From Apiosordaria backusii (lineage: Eukaryota; Ascomycota; Sordariomycetes; Sordariales; Lasiosphaeriaceae): 64,000 nt of DNA. The stretch spans positions 4,712,001 to 4,776,000 of the forward strand of contig JAUKTV010000001.1 in NCBI GenBank assembly GCA_030549205.1, given 5' to 3'. This document shows, one piece after another, positions 33,474 through 44,654 of the stretch. The notes below the pieces were generated by a model. It was not told the origin of the DNA and did not search any database. It saw nothing but the letters and a program-made list of their open reading frames with translations. The position numbers and the translations under genes are program-made. Position 1 is the stretch's first letter. Each line of letters begins with the position of its first letter.

Positions 33474-34154
33474 ATGCCACATCAACAGCAAAGAAGTCGA
33501 CCCCCCTGCCCACCAACCTTCAAAACCTCCGACCTCGACAACATCCACAACACCAACCTCCTCCCCCAACGCAAAAACGAAACTTTCAATGAACACTTCG
33601 AATTCAACGGCGACGGCCACAGGGCCGACTTTTACTGGCTATGGGCAGGATACTGGCTCCGCTTCTCCGAAGACGCCGTCAGGCGGCTTCGTGAGCAAGA
33701 GAGAAGAACTGTAGAAACCATCCAGAGTCTGTCAGCCAGCAGCCAAACGCCCCCAACCGCCGCCCCGACAACCTCATCTCCTTCCCTCCCCACCCACTAC
33801 AGCAACGACAAAGCTACAATCCCCGAGCATGAAACGCTTCAAAGCCTGTCAAAACGCCTTCAAGATCTCGAAGAAACAGTCAGCAGCAACCTTCATCTTG
33901 CCACCCCCGGCGAGCCCGCCGCCACCACCACCCCAGAGAGATCGTCCTCACCACCTCCCGTTGCTGCTGCTCTCTCAACCGGTGACACGCTGGACAAACT
34001 TCTCGACACGCCGGAACTTCTCGAGCCACCTCCCCAGCAACCACCTTCCGTGGAGAAACCCCAACAAAAGCAATACACCTGCTTTTTCTGCTCAGTCACC
34101 TCTCGCGCGGCGACGCTCCAGCACAGACACATGCGCAAACATCATCAGTGGTAA
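33474..34154 (+). CDS. Unrecognised tandem paralogue 3 with C-terminal C2H2 zinc finger
   Basis: 226 aa, single exon. Shares TSDLDNI and the aromatic motif (FYWLWAGYWLRFSEDAVRRLREQE, with short gaps relative to the others). It has a Pro/Ser/Thr linker, a short coiled coil (LQSLSKRLQDLEETV) and a Cys-pair C terminus. Here the end is complete as a classical C2H2 finger: CFFC, 12 residues, then H-x3-H in HRHMRKH. This suggests that the family ancestor carried a zinc finger, pointing to nucleic-acid or protein binding; that role is inferred. Start context and upstream blocks match copy 1. Confidence 0.65.
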   Translation: MPHQQQRSRPPCPPTFKTSDLDNIHNTNLLPQRKNETFNEHFEFNGDGHRADFYWLWAGYWLRFSEDAVRRLREQERRTVETIQSLSASSQTPPTAAPTTSSPSLPTHYSNDKATIPEHETLQSLSKRLQDLEETVSSNLHLATPGEPAATTTPERSSSPPPVAAALSTGDTLDKLLDTPELLEPPPQQPPSVEKPQQKQYTCFFCSVTSRAATLQHRHMRKHHQW

Positions 34155-34717
34155 TATAATGTAACAGCGACAACGATGAGGTTATTTTTGAGGCAAAGGG
34201 TGGATGGATGGATGTCCGAATGAGGGAGACAACTAGGAAGGTGCCAAGTTCTTTGATCGATATCTGATTCTGATTCTGTGATTGATCTGATTCTGTTTAT
34301 ATCATCCCTCTCTCTCTAAATAAAATACCTAAAAAATGCGAGAGACATACATGCCGATACCTATAATACAATTCCATCCCCAAACGCCACAATTCCAAAC
34401 CACCACCACCATCAATAATCGAAGAGGAAAAACATCATCGTAATCAGAAACCCCGCTCTCTTCTTTTCAATTCTTCTTCTTTCTCAACTTCTTAACGTCA
34501 GTATATCATACCACTACAAAACTAACCTTCCCCCCTCCCTCAAATAAACCCTGCCTCTCAATTTTATATCAGCGTGCCTTTCACTCAGCAAAAAAAAACC
34601 ACGCTTCCATTCCCTTTCCATCCCAATCCCATTTTCTCCCAAATAACAAAATCCCAATAAAATATTCCCACCCTAAATACCTCAAAACACACAAGAACCC
34701 ACCCCCACCCCCCGCAT
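34155..34717. other. Convergent 3' spacer before YTA7
   Basis: Roughly 560 bp, C/A-rich on the plus strand, holding two 3' UTRs. No gene or RNA recognised. Confidence 0.5.
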
Positions 34718-37700
34718 CTACCGCAAATAAAACCACCCCTCCCCCTCCTTATCCCCCTTCTCCCTCCTCACCCCCAAATCCCCCCAAAACCCATCCCCGC
34801 CCCTCCCCTGACTACTCCCCTGACTAGCCCTCATCATACCACCCCCCCCACCACCCCCCTCCACACTCTCGATAACCACACTCTGATTCTTATTCTTATT
34901 TTGCCCACCCTGCTGTCCCTGCCCCTCCTCCTCATCATCATCCCTCTCCTCCTCCACCAGAACCCCCTGCACAAACTCAATATCCCCAATCGTATCATTA
35001 AACACCCCCGCCACCCGGCTCAGCACCGCCATCCTATTCCACTCGTTCCTGCTCTGCCAAATCTCATCCATCAGCTCCCTGTAAATCTGCTCCAGCTGCT
35101 CAATCGAGCACCCCGCCGTTCTGTCCGCCAGGATATCTAAAAACTCTGACAGGCGCCCCTCGTGCAGGACCGGTTGCTGCGACCCGGAAGTCCCTCCCGA
35201 TACAACAGTAAGGGGGCCCGAGGGCCCGCTATTGGAGGTGGTCGTTTGGCTAGGGGTGTGATTTGCCTTGCTCCCCGCACCAGTCGAGTTCGAAGAGGAT
35301 GAGTTCTCGTCGTTGAGGATTGACTGCAAGGGGGCGGCGGTGCCGGTGTTGCCCTTTGGTGGCTTTTGAGACGACGTCGGAGAGCCCTGCTCGCTGACGG
35401 TGATTCTGTTGTGGCTGTTGCTGAGTGGATGACTTGGCGTGCCGGCGGCAGTGACCTGTGGGACGGCGCCCCGGGGTTGGAGGATACCCTGCGCTATGGC
35501 CGCGGCTTGGGAATGAGCCCAGTCTCTCTGGCTGCTGGACGAACTACCCTGGCTATGGCTTTGCCCAGCCATAAAAGCACTCTGGGACTGCGTGTCCACC
35601 AACTGGGAGGTTTCGTCATGGTTTTGCCCCGTGGTGCCGTTGGTGTGCTGCGTGCTCCAGTTGTTGGAGTGGTTGGTGGATGGGTCGGAGGTCTTGGTTG
35701 TCGAGGCGTCGTTTAGCAAGGCAGAAGGAGACATGCCTGGGGGCACAGACGTGATAGCAGAGCGCTGTGACATGTGTGTGCCAGCTGTTGCTCTCGCTGA
35801 ATCACCCAGAGGACCGCCAACACCTCTAGGCATGGGCCACTGAAGAGGCGAGACCATGTCCCGACCAGTCAACAGCTGAGTATCATCGTCCATCCCGCTC
35901 ATGTGGACATCACCATCACCAAACTGGCGATTTGACGCCGGCGTGCCGTTCGTCAAGGGACGAGATTGCGTCGAATCCACATGCCCCTTAGACGGAGGAC
36001 TCATGATCGGCTGGAACCTAGCCGCCGTCGTGCGTGCATCGCGTGACAGCGGAAGACCAATACCGACAGGGCCCTGAGAATCACTGTCCCCATCGCCCGG
36101 AATGTCAGATTGAATCAAATCAATAACCGACTGGACAACCCTCTTCTTCTTGGCCTTCTCCTCCGCCTCTTTGACCCTTTGCAGCTGTCGCTGGTAGATC
36201 TCCTCGAACCGAATACCCTGATTGGCAAGCGAGACGCCAATATCATGAACATCAACCTCAACATTGGTCCGCAGCTCATTGGCCTTGAGTATTCGGTCCC
36301 TGTCGCCAATGTTCTTTGCGTCAAGGTAAAGTCTGTTAATGTCCTTGTAGAAATCATGGGGCCGAGCATAATAGCCGTTGGCAAGTCTCTCCTCGATCGT
36401 GGTCGTCTCCAAGTTATAAAAGAACTTGCCAGTGGCAGTATCTTTAATACCATCGGTCCCCTCCTTGTCTTGTGCAATCTCATATGGCCGATGCTCACCC
36501 TCGGCAAGATCAGGCCGGACAAAGTTGGGATCCTGCTCATCAAACAAATACGCAATATGCTGAAGAGGAATGACTGGCTGCCTGAACTTTCGATATTTGC
36601 GGTGAATCTGATCCATAATCGGCTGCAACCGCATTTTCAAAAGGTTGAGGTGGTGCAAGTCAGCCTTGCGCTGGGCCTTGATTTCTTCCTTGGTGAGGGT
36701 TCTCGGTGGTGGCGGAGGAGCAACCGGGAGCTCCTCAATGACCCGCTTCTTGCGATTCGCAGGATCAGGGAACTCGGCAGGAGACTTCCTCAAGTGAACA
36801 AGGAGGTTCTCAAAGAACTCAAAGCGGTACGCTCTCTCAGGAGGTTCGATAACAGCGCGATTCTTCTTGGAGAATCCAAACAACTTGCCCAAGAGCTCAG
36901 GGTCAATCAGCTCAGGTGTGCATTCTGCAGTTCCCAACAACAGAACTGGGTCAGAAGGCGGAATGCGCATGATGAGCGTTTTGAACATCTCGATAGCCAC
37001 GTCGGGGATACTGCGGAACCAAACGTCAACATTGGGGATGAAGATAACAGCCGGTTTGTGCCGCTTGACTTCGACGAATCGGCTGGCAATCACCTGCTCA
37101 GCAGGCTAGAAACAGTTAGCAAATCATGTCAAAACTCCGTCTCAGCATGTCAAACTCACCCGTCCATCACCAAGTAAACTAGACACATCCATATTCTCAA
37201 CGTGGACACCCTCCAAATGGTGCAACATAGCAGCCGCTAGGTAATTCTGGCCCATCCCTGGAAGCCCCGAGATCAACAACCTCGGGCGGAAGATGCGAGA
37301 CCGCCCAAACTCCTGATGCATCGCCTCTCTGGCAAACCCAGTATCGGCATCCTGGTATGGCTCATACATGGCCTCCTCCAGCGCCGTGATCTTCTTCTCT
37401 CTTGGCAGAATATTATCCAACACCCCAAGAAGAGCCTTGTGCTGGTTCCTAAGCAGCGGCTCAACAGTCCCAGGAAGTGGTACAGCCGACGACGAAGTAG
37501 ACCGCTCAGACGAAGGGATCATCTTCTTGACCGAAATCATAAAGTCTGTCGCGTGGATCGTGATCTTTGAAGGATCCACAACGAGTTTCTCCTTGGACGA
37601 GTAGATTTGTGGGTATGTTCTTTGAATGGCGTTGAGGGCAGCCTCCGTGCAGAGAGCACGCAAGTCGGCACCGCCATAGCCCTTGGTGTTTTCGGCCAGC

Positions 37701-40192
37701 GCTCTCTTGAACGCTGGCGAGATGCCCCAGTCCTTGGTGTGGATGTTCAGGATCGAGAGTCGACTTTCCAGGTCTGGCAGAGGGAAGTAAAATTCTCTGT
37801 CAAAACGCCCTGGTCTCCGCAAGGCAGGATCAATATTGTCTGGGCGATTGGTGGCGCCAATGACGATGACCTGACCACGACCATCCATACCATCCATCAA
37901 TGCCAACAGAGTCGACACGATGCTGGCATGAATCTGCTCCTGCTTGCTGGACCGCACAGGTGCGAGGCCATCGATTTCATCAAAAAAGATGATACTGGGT
38001 TGTGTCCTCCTGGCTTCCTCAAACAAAAGTCGCAGCTGCTTCTCCGCCTCACCCACCCACTTACTGAGGGCATCAGCGCCTTTGCGCATATAGAAGCTAA
38101 TCTTGCGACCCCCATGGCCGACAGAATTGGCAAGCGCTCTAGCGAGGAGCGTCTTACCAGTACCGGGCGGACCATGAAACAGCACACCTCTCGGTGGTGT
38201 GACATGGAACCGTGTAAAGAGCTCAGGATAGAGCAACGGAAGTGTAACCATTTCCTTCAACTGGTCAATGTGGCCCTGCAAGCCACCAACCTGGCTGAAA
38301 TCAACGTTCATGTCGACCCCAAGAGGATCAGCATCAGCAAATGCCTTTTGGTTCTTGACCTTTCCAACCTGAGGGGTAGCGCCCCCAACTCCCCCAATTC
38401 CATCCGCGTTGTGAGCGGAAGCGAGAGGATTGAAAAGTCCGACTGGTGGCGCGGCAGAGGTAGGTGTCATGCCCACGGTGCCTCCAACACCAGAGCGCAT
38501 GTTCATCTCATCGTCACTACTGTCAGAGTCTACACCGCCTGTAGCTCCAGTGCCCCATGGCCCGTTGAGTAGGGAGCCAGCCCCACCACCGCCGCCAAAT
38601 GGGCCAAACGTTGTGTTGAGAGCACGCTCCCAAGCTTGGGTGCCACCGCTCTTGCCACCTCTGCGGTTTCTGGCAGGTGTAGCAGCTGGTTCGGCATCGT
38701 CCTCTTCGACTTCAAAAGCAGCAGGATCGATGGCGGGTATGCTGTAGTTGACTGGTTTTGTGCGACGCTTCTTGGTTTCTCGCTCCTCGTACTGGATAGA
38801 TGGTGATCTGCGACGAGTTCTGCGGGGACGTGATCTACTACTCTCACGTAGCTCCTCCAACTCTTCTGCCATCTCATCCTTGTCGAGTTCGATTTCTTCG
38901 TCTCCAGAATCTCGCTGGTTGCGACGACTTCTCCGGCTTGCAGCTCGAGAACCCCGTCCACGACGAGGAGTAGGAGTGGACTCATCATCTTCATTGGGAA
39001 CCTCTTCGTTGGGAGCCTCCGAGGCAGACATGCCACCATCTGCAGATTCCTCACCAGGCTCGAAGTCGCTACTTGGTTCTTGAAGACTCTTCTTTCCACG
39101 AAGACGCGACTTACGCGTCAGTCGGCGACCTCCTGCGACATTCTCTGGTTCTGGTTCCGCGACCTCTTCGGTAGGCTGTGACGCGGCTGCTCGTGAGGCG
39201 CGCGTCCGCCTGGTAATCGGAACATCATCATCCTCATCGTCTTCATCATCAGCCGGTGCGGATGGCGCGGCAGCCTCTTCGGGTTGGTCTTCCATTGGAG
39301 CATCCTCATCTTCTGGTTGGGCCTCTGGGACTTGGGGCTCCACGTCACCACGAACTGGAGATGGTTCCTCTTCCCGACCCTTAGTCACAGATTGCTCATC
39401 CTCTCCTTCCATAGCCTCGGCAGGTTCTTCGTCCTTGGATTCGCTCTCCTGTGTCGCTTCCTCGATAGGGGCAGGCGGCTTCTTCAGACCCTTCCCGGCT
39501 GCGCGATTTGCGCGTGTGGCACGAGCTAATGCCTCTGGGCTCTTGCTCCTAGATGCTCCCCGAGCAGGCTGTGCGTGTCTCCCCGAATTTGTCAGCTCAA
39601 AGAGCGGCTCTTCGATATCCTCGGTACGGGCTCGAGTTCGTCGCTGTGGATAAGCATGCGCTGGCGGCGGTTGTTGTTGTTGTTGCTTTGATGGTTGCTC
39701 CTCCTTTCCACGCTTGGATGACCGTTGCGTCGTCTTAAGCACAACAATCTTTGATGGCCGACCGACCGGTTTCTTTGGGGTATTCTCCAGCTCACTGGCA
39801 CTGTCACCAGACTCCTTCGCGACATCCTCATCTTCGCTGCTTTCTTTGTAGGATTGGTGCTTCACCGCAGCTTTTCTCGCGCGGCGACCGGCTGCATTGG
39901 TCGGTGCATCTTCATCGGACTCGTCGTCGTGGTCATCATGGTCATCGTCGTCGAAGGAATCTTCCTGGTCGCTATCCAAAACTTCGTCATCGTCTTCAAT
40001 GTCAGACCCTTTGTATCTGTTCGATCGCTTGCCGCGGCCTGGCCCTCCTTTCCTTGTTCTCGTCGACCGCGACTTTTTGGCGCTTCGTCGTGACGGTGGT
40101 GCATCATCTTTGGGAACAAAGTTCTCGTCCTCGGAATCCGACTTGTTAGGGTCGAACCCTTCGAGGGGGTCGCGTTTCCGCTTCGCAGGCAT
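34718..40192 (-). CDS. YTA7: AAA ATPase with bromodomain-like region (Yta7/ATAD2 family)
   Basis: Two exons, 40192-37160 and 37105-34718, 1,806 aa. The 54-bp intron has donor GTGAGT and acceptor TCTAG. Yta7 is a hexameric chromatin ATPase that acts on histones H3-H4 and limits heterochromatin spread. The first 600 residues are an acidic/basic low-complexity tail. AAA1 is intact: Walker A GPPGTGKT at about 674, Walker B IIFFDEID near 735, sensor GATNRPDN, arginine fingers RRPGRFDREF. AAA2 is degenerate: GLPGMGQN at about 976 replaces the Walker A Lys-Thr, and VIFIPNVDVW near 1030 lacks the DE. The bromodomain-like part (about 1160-1230) has LLKMRLQPIMDQIHRKYRKFRQPV and YLFDEQDPNFVRPDL. The Ser/Gln/Gly-rich C terminus has low conservation. 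I chose MPAKRKRD at 40192 over an in-frame ATG 84 bases upstream, which adds a hydrophobic stretch unlike this nuclear family. Confidence 0.93.
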
Positions 40193-41945
40193 GGTGACAG
40201 CACTTTCGAATGGGATTTGATGACGCGGAAAGCGAAGGTCTGGTGGCACAACAAAGGTGATGGTCGTGAATATCACGACTTATCGCTGCGCAGTTGTTGT
40301 TAGCACGAACAAGCAACATGCGCTGGTGTATGAGGACAATCGGCACGAAGCTATTAATTGATGGCAGCAAGGGAGGAATGCTCACGTTACTCTCTCAATT
40401 CTCATCAATTCATAGGCAGTATGAGCGATTAATGTTGATGCTCCGAGCCGGTTTAGAGGTATAATTCACGGCTGCGGCCTCGGATACATGGGATGGAAGG
40501 AAAGTCGGTCGTGAATGGGTATCGCCCTTGAGCTGTCGGTTGAGGTAAGCTGAGCTCGTGGTGGATGTTTGATGTCGAATACTGCATCGAGGGATGCGAC
40601 GCGAAGAGAAAGAAGCAGTCGTCCCAACAAAAGCTGATTGTCGCGAACGGAGCAGGACGGAGTTCGCAATGTGCAAATGTGATGCAGGTCTGGTGACGGG
40701 ACGAGCAGGAGGCAGGTCTGCTTGCTCTTGGATTGCCCGTGGCGGGTTGACCAGTCTGAGTCCAGGAAAAACGCACTGCCAGGGCGGAGGTTCGCGTGTT
40801 CTCCCTTTCGCGTGGTGCCCGGTTGGCTGCTGACACGGCCAAGAAATGGGGCATCAGCCAATCACACAACAGACCACTGAGGAATAGCGGGTCCAGAGGC
40901 CCCTGCAGGCAGCAACCCATTTGTGAATCACTTCAGAAAAATCGCAATTAAGAGCGCTGTGCAGTCAAGTCGACGCGTCGCAATTAAAATCATCAATTGT
41001 GCTCACCAGATGCAAGAATAGCAAGTTTTGATATTTGAATACAGTAGAGCTTGCTATTCTAGCTTTCATAGTCATTTTTGCCGCCTATTGTGGTCAATAC
41101 TAGGTCCACAATAACAGACTTGCAGTTGAAGAGCTTCACAATGGAAACGCGTTTTGAGTGCATTTTGACGTGTCTATCGCGAGAATTACAATGTCGTCAT
41201 GGTGCCGAGTCTGCAATTAAAAAAGCGGCTGCGATTGTGTGGAGAGAGAACCCGATCAGACTCCCACGTGGCAGCCGATGCGTGCGGCTCAAGACTCGCC
41301 CCGACCAGCCGACCAGGGGGATCCGGTCCCCGAAACTGCCCTACCGGTTGGCCTTGCCTTGCCTGCCGTGGACTCTGGTCTGTGTGAGCGGTTGAAAGCA
41401 CAGGGTTGACCAGGCTTGGCCAGACCCCTTGGTTGGGAGGATAAGGGGCCGAAGACGGGAGGGGTCTCTCTCTGCTGCTGGGAAAAGGGGAGGGGGTTAA
41501 ACAAACACCTTGCTGGGTGCACCCCGCCTTGGTGCCTCTTACCTTGTGGGTGACAATGCACCAGATCATAACTTGCAACACATAACAGTGTCTTTACAAA
41601 AGATTGAACACAAGACAATGGATGTAAACTTGTTGTATTTGCCGCGTTTGTGACTCGAGTTTAGACTAACAACTCCAACGCTCTATGTATGCTCTTGTCT
41701 ACCTCTCTAGCTCTGCTTTCCGCCGGGCCCAGGGTTTCTTGGTGATGTAAGTCCTGGCTTGTTATTCGTCCAGCTCAAAGGCCATTCCATGCAGAACTGC
41801 CTGTAAAAATGTACCTCCACAATACTCCCCTGGCTGATCTAAATATCCCCCAGCACCATGTAATTTTCCCATCCAGCGCATGCATGATTATAAACAACAC
41901 TGTTCCGTTGCAACCACACTACTTCTGCATATGCACCCCTTCTCA
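40193..41945. other. Intergenic between YTA7 and RPA49
   Basis: Holds the YTA7 promoter and leader (a CCAAT box at about 40857) and the RPA49 3' UTR. No gene recognised. The segment 40920-41230 is locally AT-rich and repeats the short string CGCAATTAA (near 40929 and 40979, with TGCAATTAA near 41212). An 11-bp inverted repeat lies at 41015-41060. Confidence 0.45.
41015..41060. repeat. Perfect 11-bp inverted repeat, 24-nt spacer
   Basis: AGAATAGCAAG (41015-41025) pairs with CTTGCTATTCT (41050-41060). Noncoding; function unknown. Confidence 0.75.
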
Positions 41946-43362
41946 TCATCTTCGTACAGCCGACCGAATCTTAGGGAACACCAGCGGCAACTGCAGCTTG
42001 GCAATATGATTGATGTTGCCGCCAGCCTTGGACTGCTTGACCCGCGCACCCACCTCCATGAAATACTGAGCGAGCTGCTTCTGCTCCAACTTGAGATCCT
42101 CCCTCAAATCGTTCATGTTGACCTCAAAGTTGTCGATGATGCTGGCAAACACACAGCAGTGCGTCATGAGCAGCTCCATGTGCTCCTTGCGCATCACACC
42201 ATTGTCCGAGAATTTCCGGCGAATGTTCTCAATCACCACCTCGGGCGCTGGTGATAGCAACTCCCGCAGCTTGTCCCTCTTTGCAATGCTTTTGGTGCCA
42301 CGCTCCTTGCCCTTTCCAGTAGTAACCCAAAAGATGATGACCCACAGCAGATATCGCATGACCTGCAATCTTTCCTTGTCCTCCTTGTTGGTGGCCACAC
42401 GCGCGATACGGTGGGCGACAAAACGCGAAGGAACGTTGACAGCCTCGTTGTTCCGAACAGCTTCTTGCCAATCCATGACCGGCACGGCGTTGAGAACTTC
42501 GGATCCGATGATCTCTTTTGGAACGTATACGTCTTGGATGTGCTCTGCGTCGTAATTGCCCCGCGGCACTGGTCTGACCTGGTCGACAGCGGCTTGCAGC
42601 TCCTCCTTGGTCGCCGAGTTTGCGAAAACCTCCTTAACGTTTTGCAGCATGGCGTGCTCTGCCTGTCCCAGCTTGTCGGCCGAGGCCATGATGGCATTGT
42701 CGGCAACTGACTTGAGCGCCTTCTTGGCCTTTCTGGTACCGAACTCTTCGCCGAGCGCTGTTCTCTTCTCGTAGTTTGTCTGTGTACAATAGTGAGCCCC
42801 GATGGGCACAAGGATCTTTCTGACAAAGCAAGACATACCTGGGCAGCACGATTCTCCACTGAATCGTCGAGCGCACTCTTTGATCGAACCTTGTGTCGTA
42901 CCAACATCTTCTTGGCTGAAAAGATTTCGATCTCTTTCGTCTTTGGATCCACAATGGCGACGTAGTGGTTGAGTAATTGCTCCGTCTCACGAGCTGTGTA
43001 GTCTACCGACATGTGGGTTGACGAGTGGAGGGCCATCTCGGGAGCTGGAGGGATACCACCGCTCTTTCGGCGCTTGGTGGTCGGTTCAGCGGCCTTTTCG
43101 AAGACATCGAATGCGCGTTTGTCGCGGAGGAGGAATCCCGGTGTCACCGCTGGTTTCCAAGTCAGCGCGAACCTCTCGCAGGTCCAAAAAAGGCGTAATT
43201 GTGCATACCTACTACAGGCGGCGAGACCTGTGGCTTGTGGACTTTGGTTATTGAGTATGTCTCGGCGGCGGCGGCGGCACTGGCGCCCTCGACCTTCTTC
43301 TTCTTGGACTTGGGAGTCTCATCCTCAGGTCTCCTGCGCTTCTTCTGTGATGGGTCCCCCAT
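41946..43362 (-). CDS. RPA49: RNA polymerase I subunit A49
   Basis: Three exons, 43362-43209, 43149-42839 and 42779-41946, 432 aa. Both introns are 59 bp with GTATGC/GTATGT donors. A49 works with A34.5 in RNA polymerase I, in the nucleolus, for initiation and elongation on rDNA. The lysine-rich N terminus (KKRRRPEDETPKSKKKK) leads to the dimerisation-domain strand KVHKPQVSPPVVAVTPGF, where the first intron splits the VV-A-VTPGF junction. Next come LLNHYVAIVDPKTKEIEIF and then the helical tandem winged-helix region (LQVMRYLLWVIIFW, HMELLMTHCCVFASIIDNFEVNMNDL). Length is close to yeast A49 (415 aa). An in-frame ATG at 43485 exists, but MGDPSQKK is the better start. Confidence 0.92.
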
Positions 43363-44516
43363 TGTGACTGTGTGTGCGTGTGAATTGGCGTAGAGCTTCT
43401 CGATTGGCGACCGCAGTGTGGTGGCAGATTTGGCGGATTGGATGGAGCGTGGAGGGTGCAGCCGGCAACTTTTTTCTGCCGCCAAATGGGACTGTTATCG
43501 GTTCACCGCCTTGAAAAATGTGGGGGCCAGGCCGCCAGCGATACAATGGCCCTGCAGCAGTGTGAGGGTCGTCCATCACATTCACCTGCGGTTATTCCAA
43601 CACATCCTCGCGTCTCTATTCGGGGGAAATTCGATTTGAAGTATATTTTGGACTGAGGCCAAAGTGCTCTGCCCGCCCTTCGCAGCTATCCTAAGGGTTA
43701 GGGTTGCATCATGGAACTCCACTCCCAGCACCCACCATGACGAAATGCAAAAAGTCGCTAAAATACATGAGCGAGCTCGACTGAGCTTGAGCTTCGAGGT
43801 CAGTAACAAGCTGGAGATATTGAGCAGATTGCGTTCGATTAATTCAGACAAAGCAATCACAGAGACATAGCTAGTGTGCAAATGATTCCACTGTAAATGT
43901 CTCGTATCGAATTGAGCTACTTTGGACAGGCGACGCCGTCAAGTCGCAGTGTACATGGTAAAGTGACAATGGCAAACGCATCAAACCACAAAACTAAGAA
44001 GCATGCAAGATCGAGATGAGTTTGATGCTCCGTCTGTCATGAACAATGGCAAACATTCTAGACTTTAGGGCTTACGGGGCTTTGCATATTTTGATCACGA
44101 GAGCACGCAATTGAAAACGGCATGTTGTTTCTCAAGCTTGAGCGATGTCAATTCTTGCAAACCATAAACCCCGATTTGCAATCCTATGAAATGGCACAAA
44201 GCTTGCCCAATGGTCCATAAACGCCCATGTGTCCATCTCAACCCATAATTGATATGCAACCAGCCATATTCATTAATTCATGATCCATCAGACCTCCGCG
44301 CAGAGAATGCCATGTGTTGTCAAAGTGTTGTTCCGGGGGAGAAACGCGGTCGCTGAAGACTCGGGTGATTGCCGAGACTCGTTGGCCCACTTGACGACGG
44401 GCAGAGTCAAAGAACGGTTTGCGTCGCCATGGTCGAAGCGACGACCAAGGTGCTTAGTGCGCTGATGGCCCAGTGTTGTTACTGGGGAGCTGACTGAGGT
44501 CGAGAAAGCGAGTCGT
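43363..44516. other. RPA49 upstream region and RPL41 3' region
   Basis: About 1.15 kb between two minus-strand genes. It carries a telobox pair (43692-43705). No other gene recognised. Confidence 0.5.
43692..43705 (-). promoter_or_regulatory. Tandem telobox (AACCCTAACCCTTA)
   Basis: On the gene strand this reads AACCCTAACCCTTA, about 330 bp upstream of the RPA49 start. AACCCTA teloboxes are established promoter elements of ribosomal-protein and ribosome-biogenesis genes in fungi and plants, bound by Myb-type telomere-repeat factors. Regulation of RPA49 through this site is an inference from position. Confidence 0.5.
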
Positions 44517-44654
44517 TTATTTACTGCGAGCTACTGTTAGAAGCTGAAGGGTGACGACTGGAATTGGGTTTTGTGCCACTTACGATCTGGCTCTCATCTT
44601 TCTTCTCTTGCGCTTGAGGCGTCTAACTCTCTTTTTTCTCCACTTCGCTCTCAT
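44517..44654 (-). CDS. RPL41: 60S ribosomal protein L41 (eL41), 25 aa
   Basis: The smallest eukaryotic ribosomal protein: a single Arg/Lys helix buried in the ribosome at the bridge between the subunits. Exon 1 (44654-44584) encodes MRAKWRKKRVRRLKRKRR, then KMRAR and the first two bases of Ser. The intron (44583-44524, 60 bp) has donor GTAAGT, branch CTAAC and acceptor GCAG. Exon 2 adds only T-AAA-TAA (44523-44517), so the protein ends ...RSK, the canonical eL41 terminus. Unspliced, it would stop after Ser24. Just upstream of the ATG the coding strand has CTAACACAACAACAG, which looks like the 3' end of a 5'-UTR intron. The gene is far below normal ORF cut-offs. It neighbours RPA49 in the same orientation. 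Confidence 0.95.

Noticed and set aside
36110..37177. 355-codon open frame antisense to YTA7
   Set aside because: Shadow of the YTA7 AAA2 and bromodomain region on the other strand.
43692..43705. Interstitial telomere remnant
   Set aside because: Only two repeat units; a promoter telobox is more likely given the RPA49 location.
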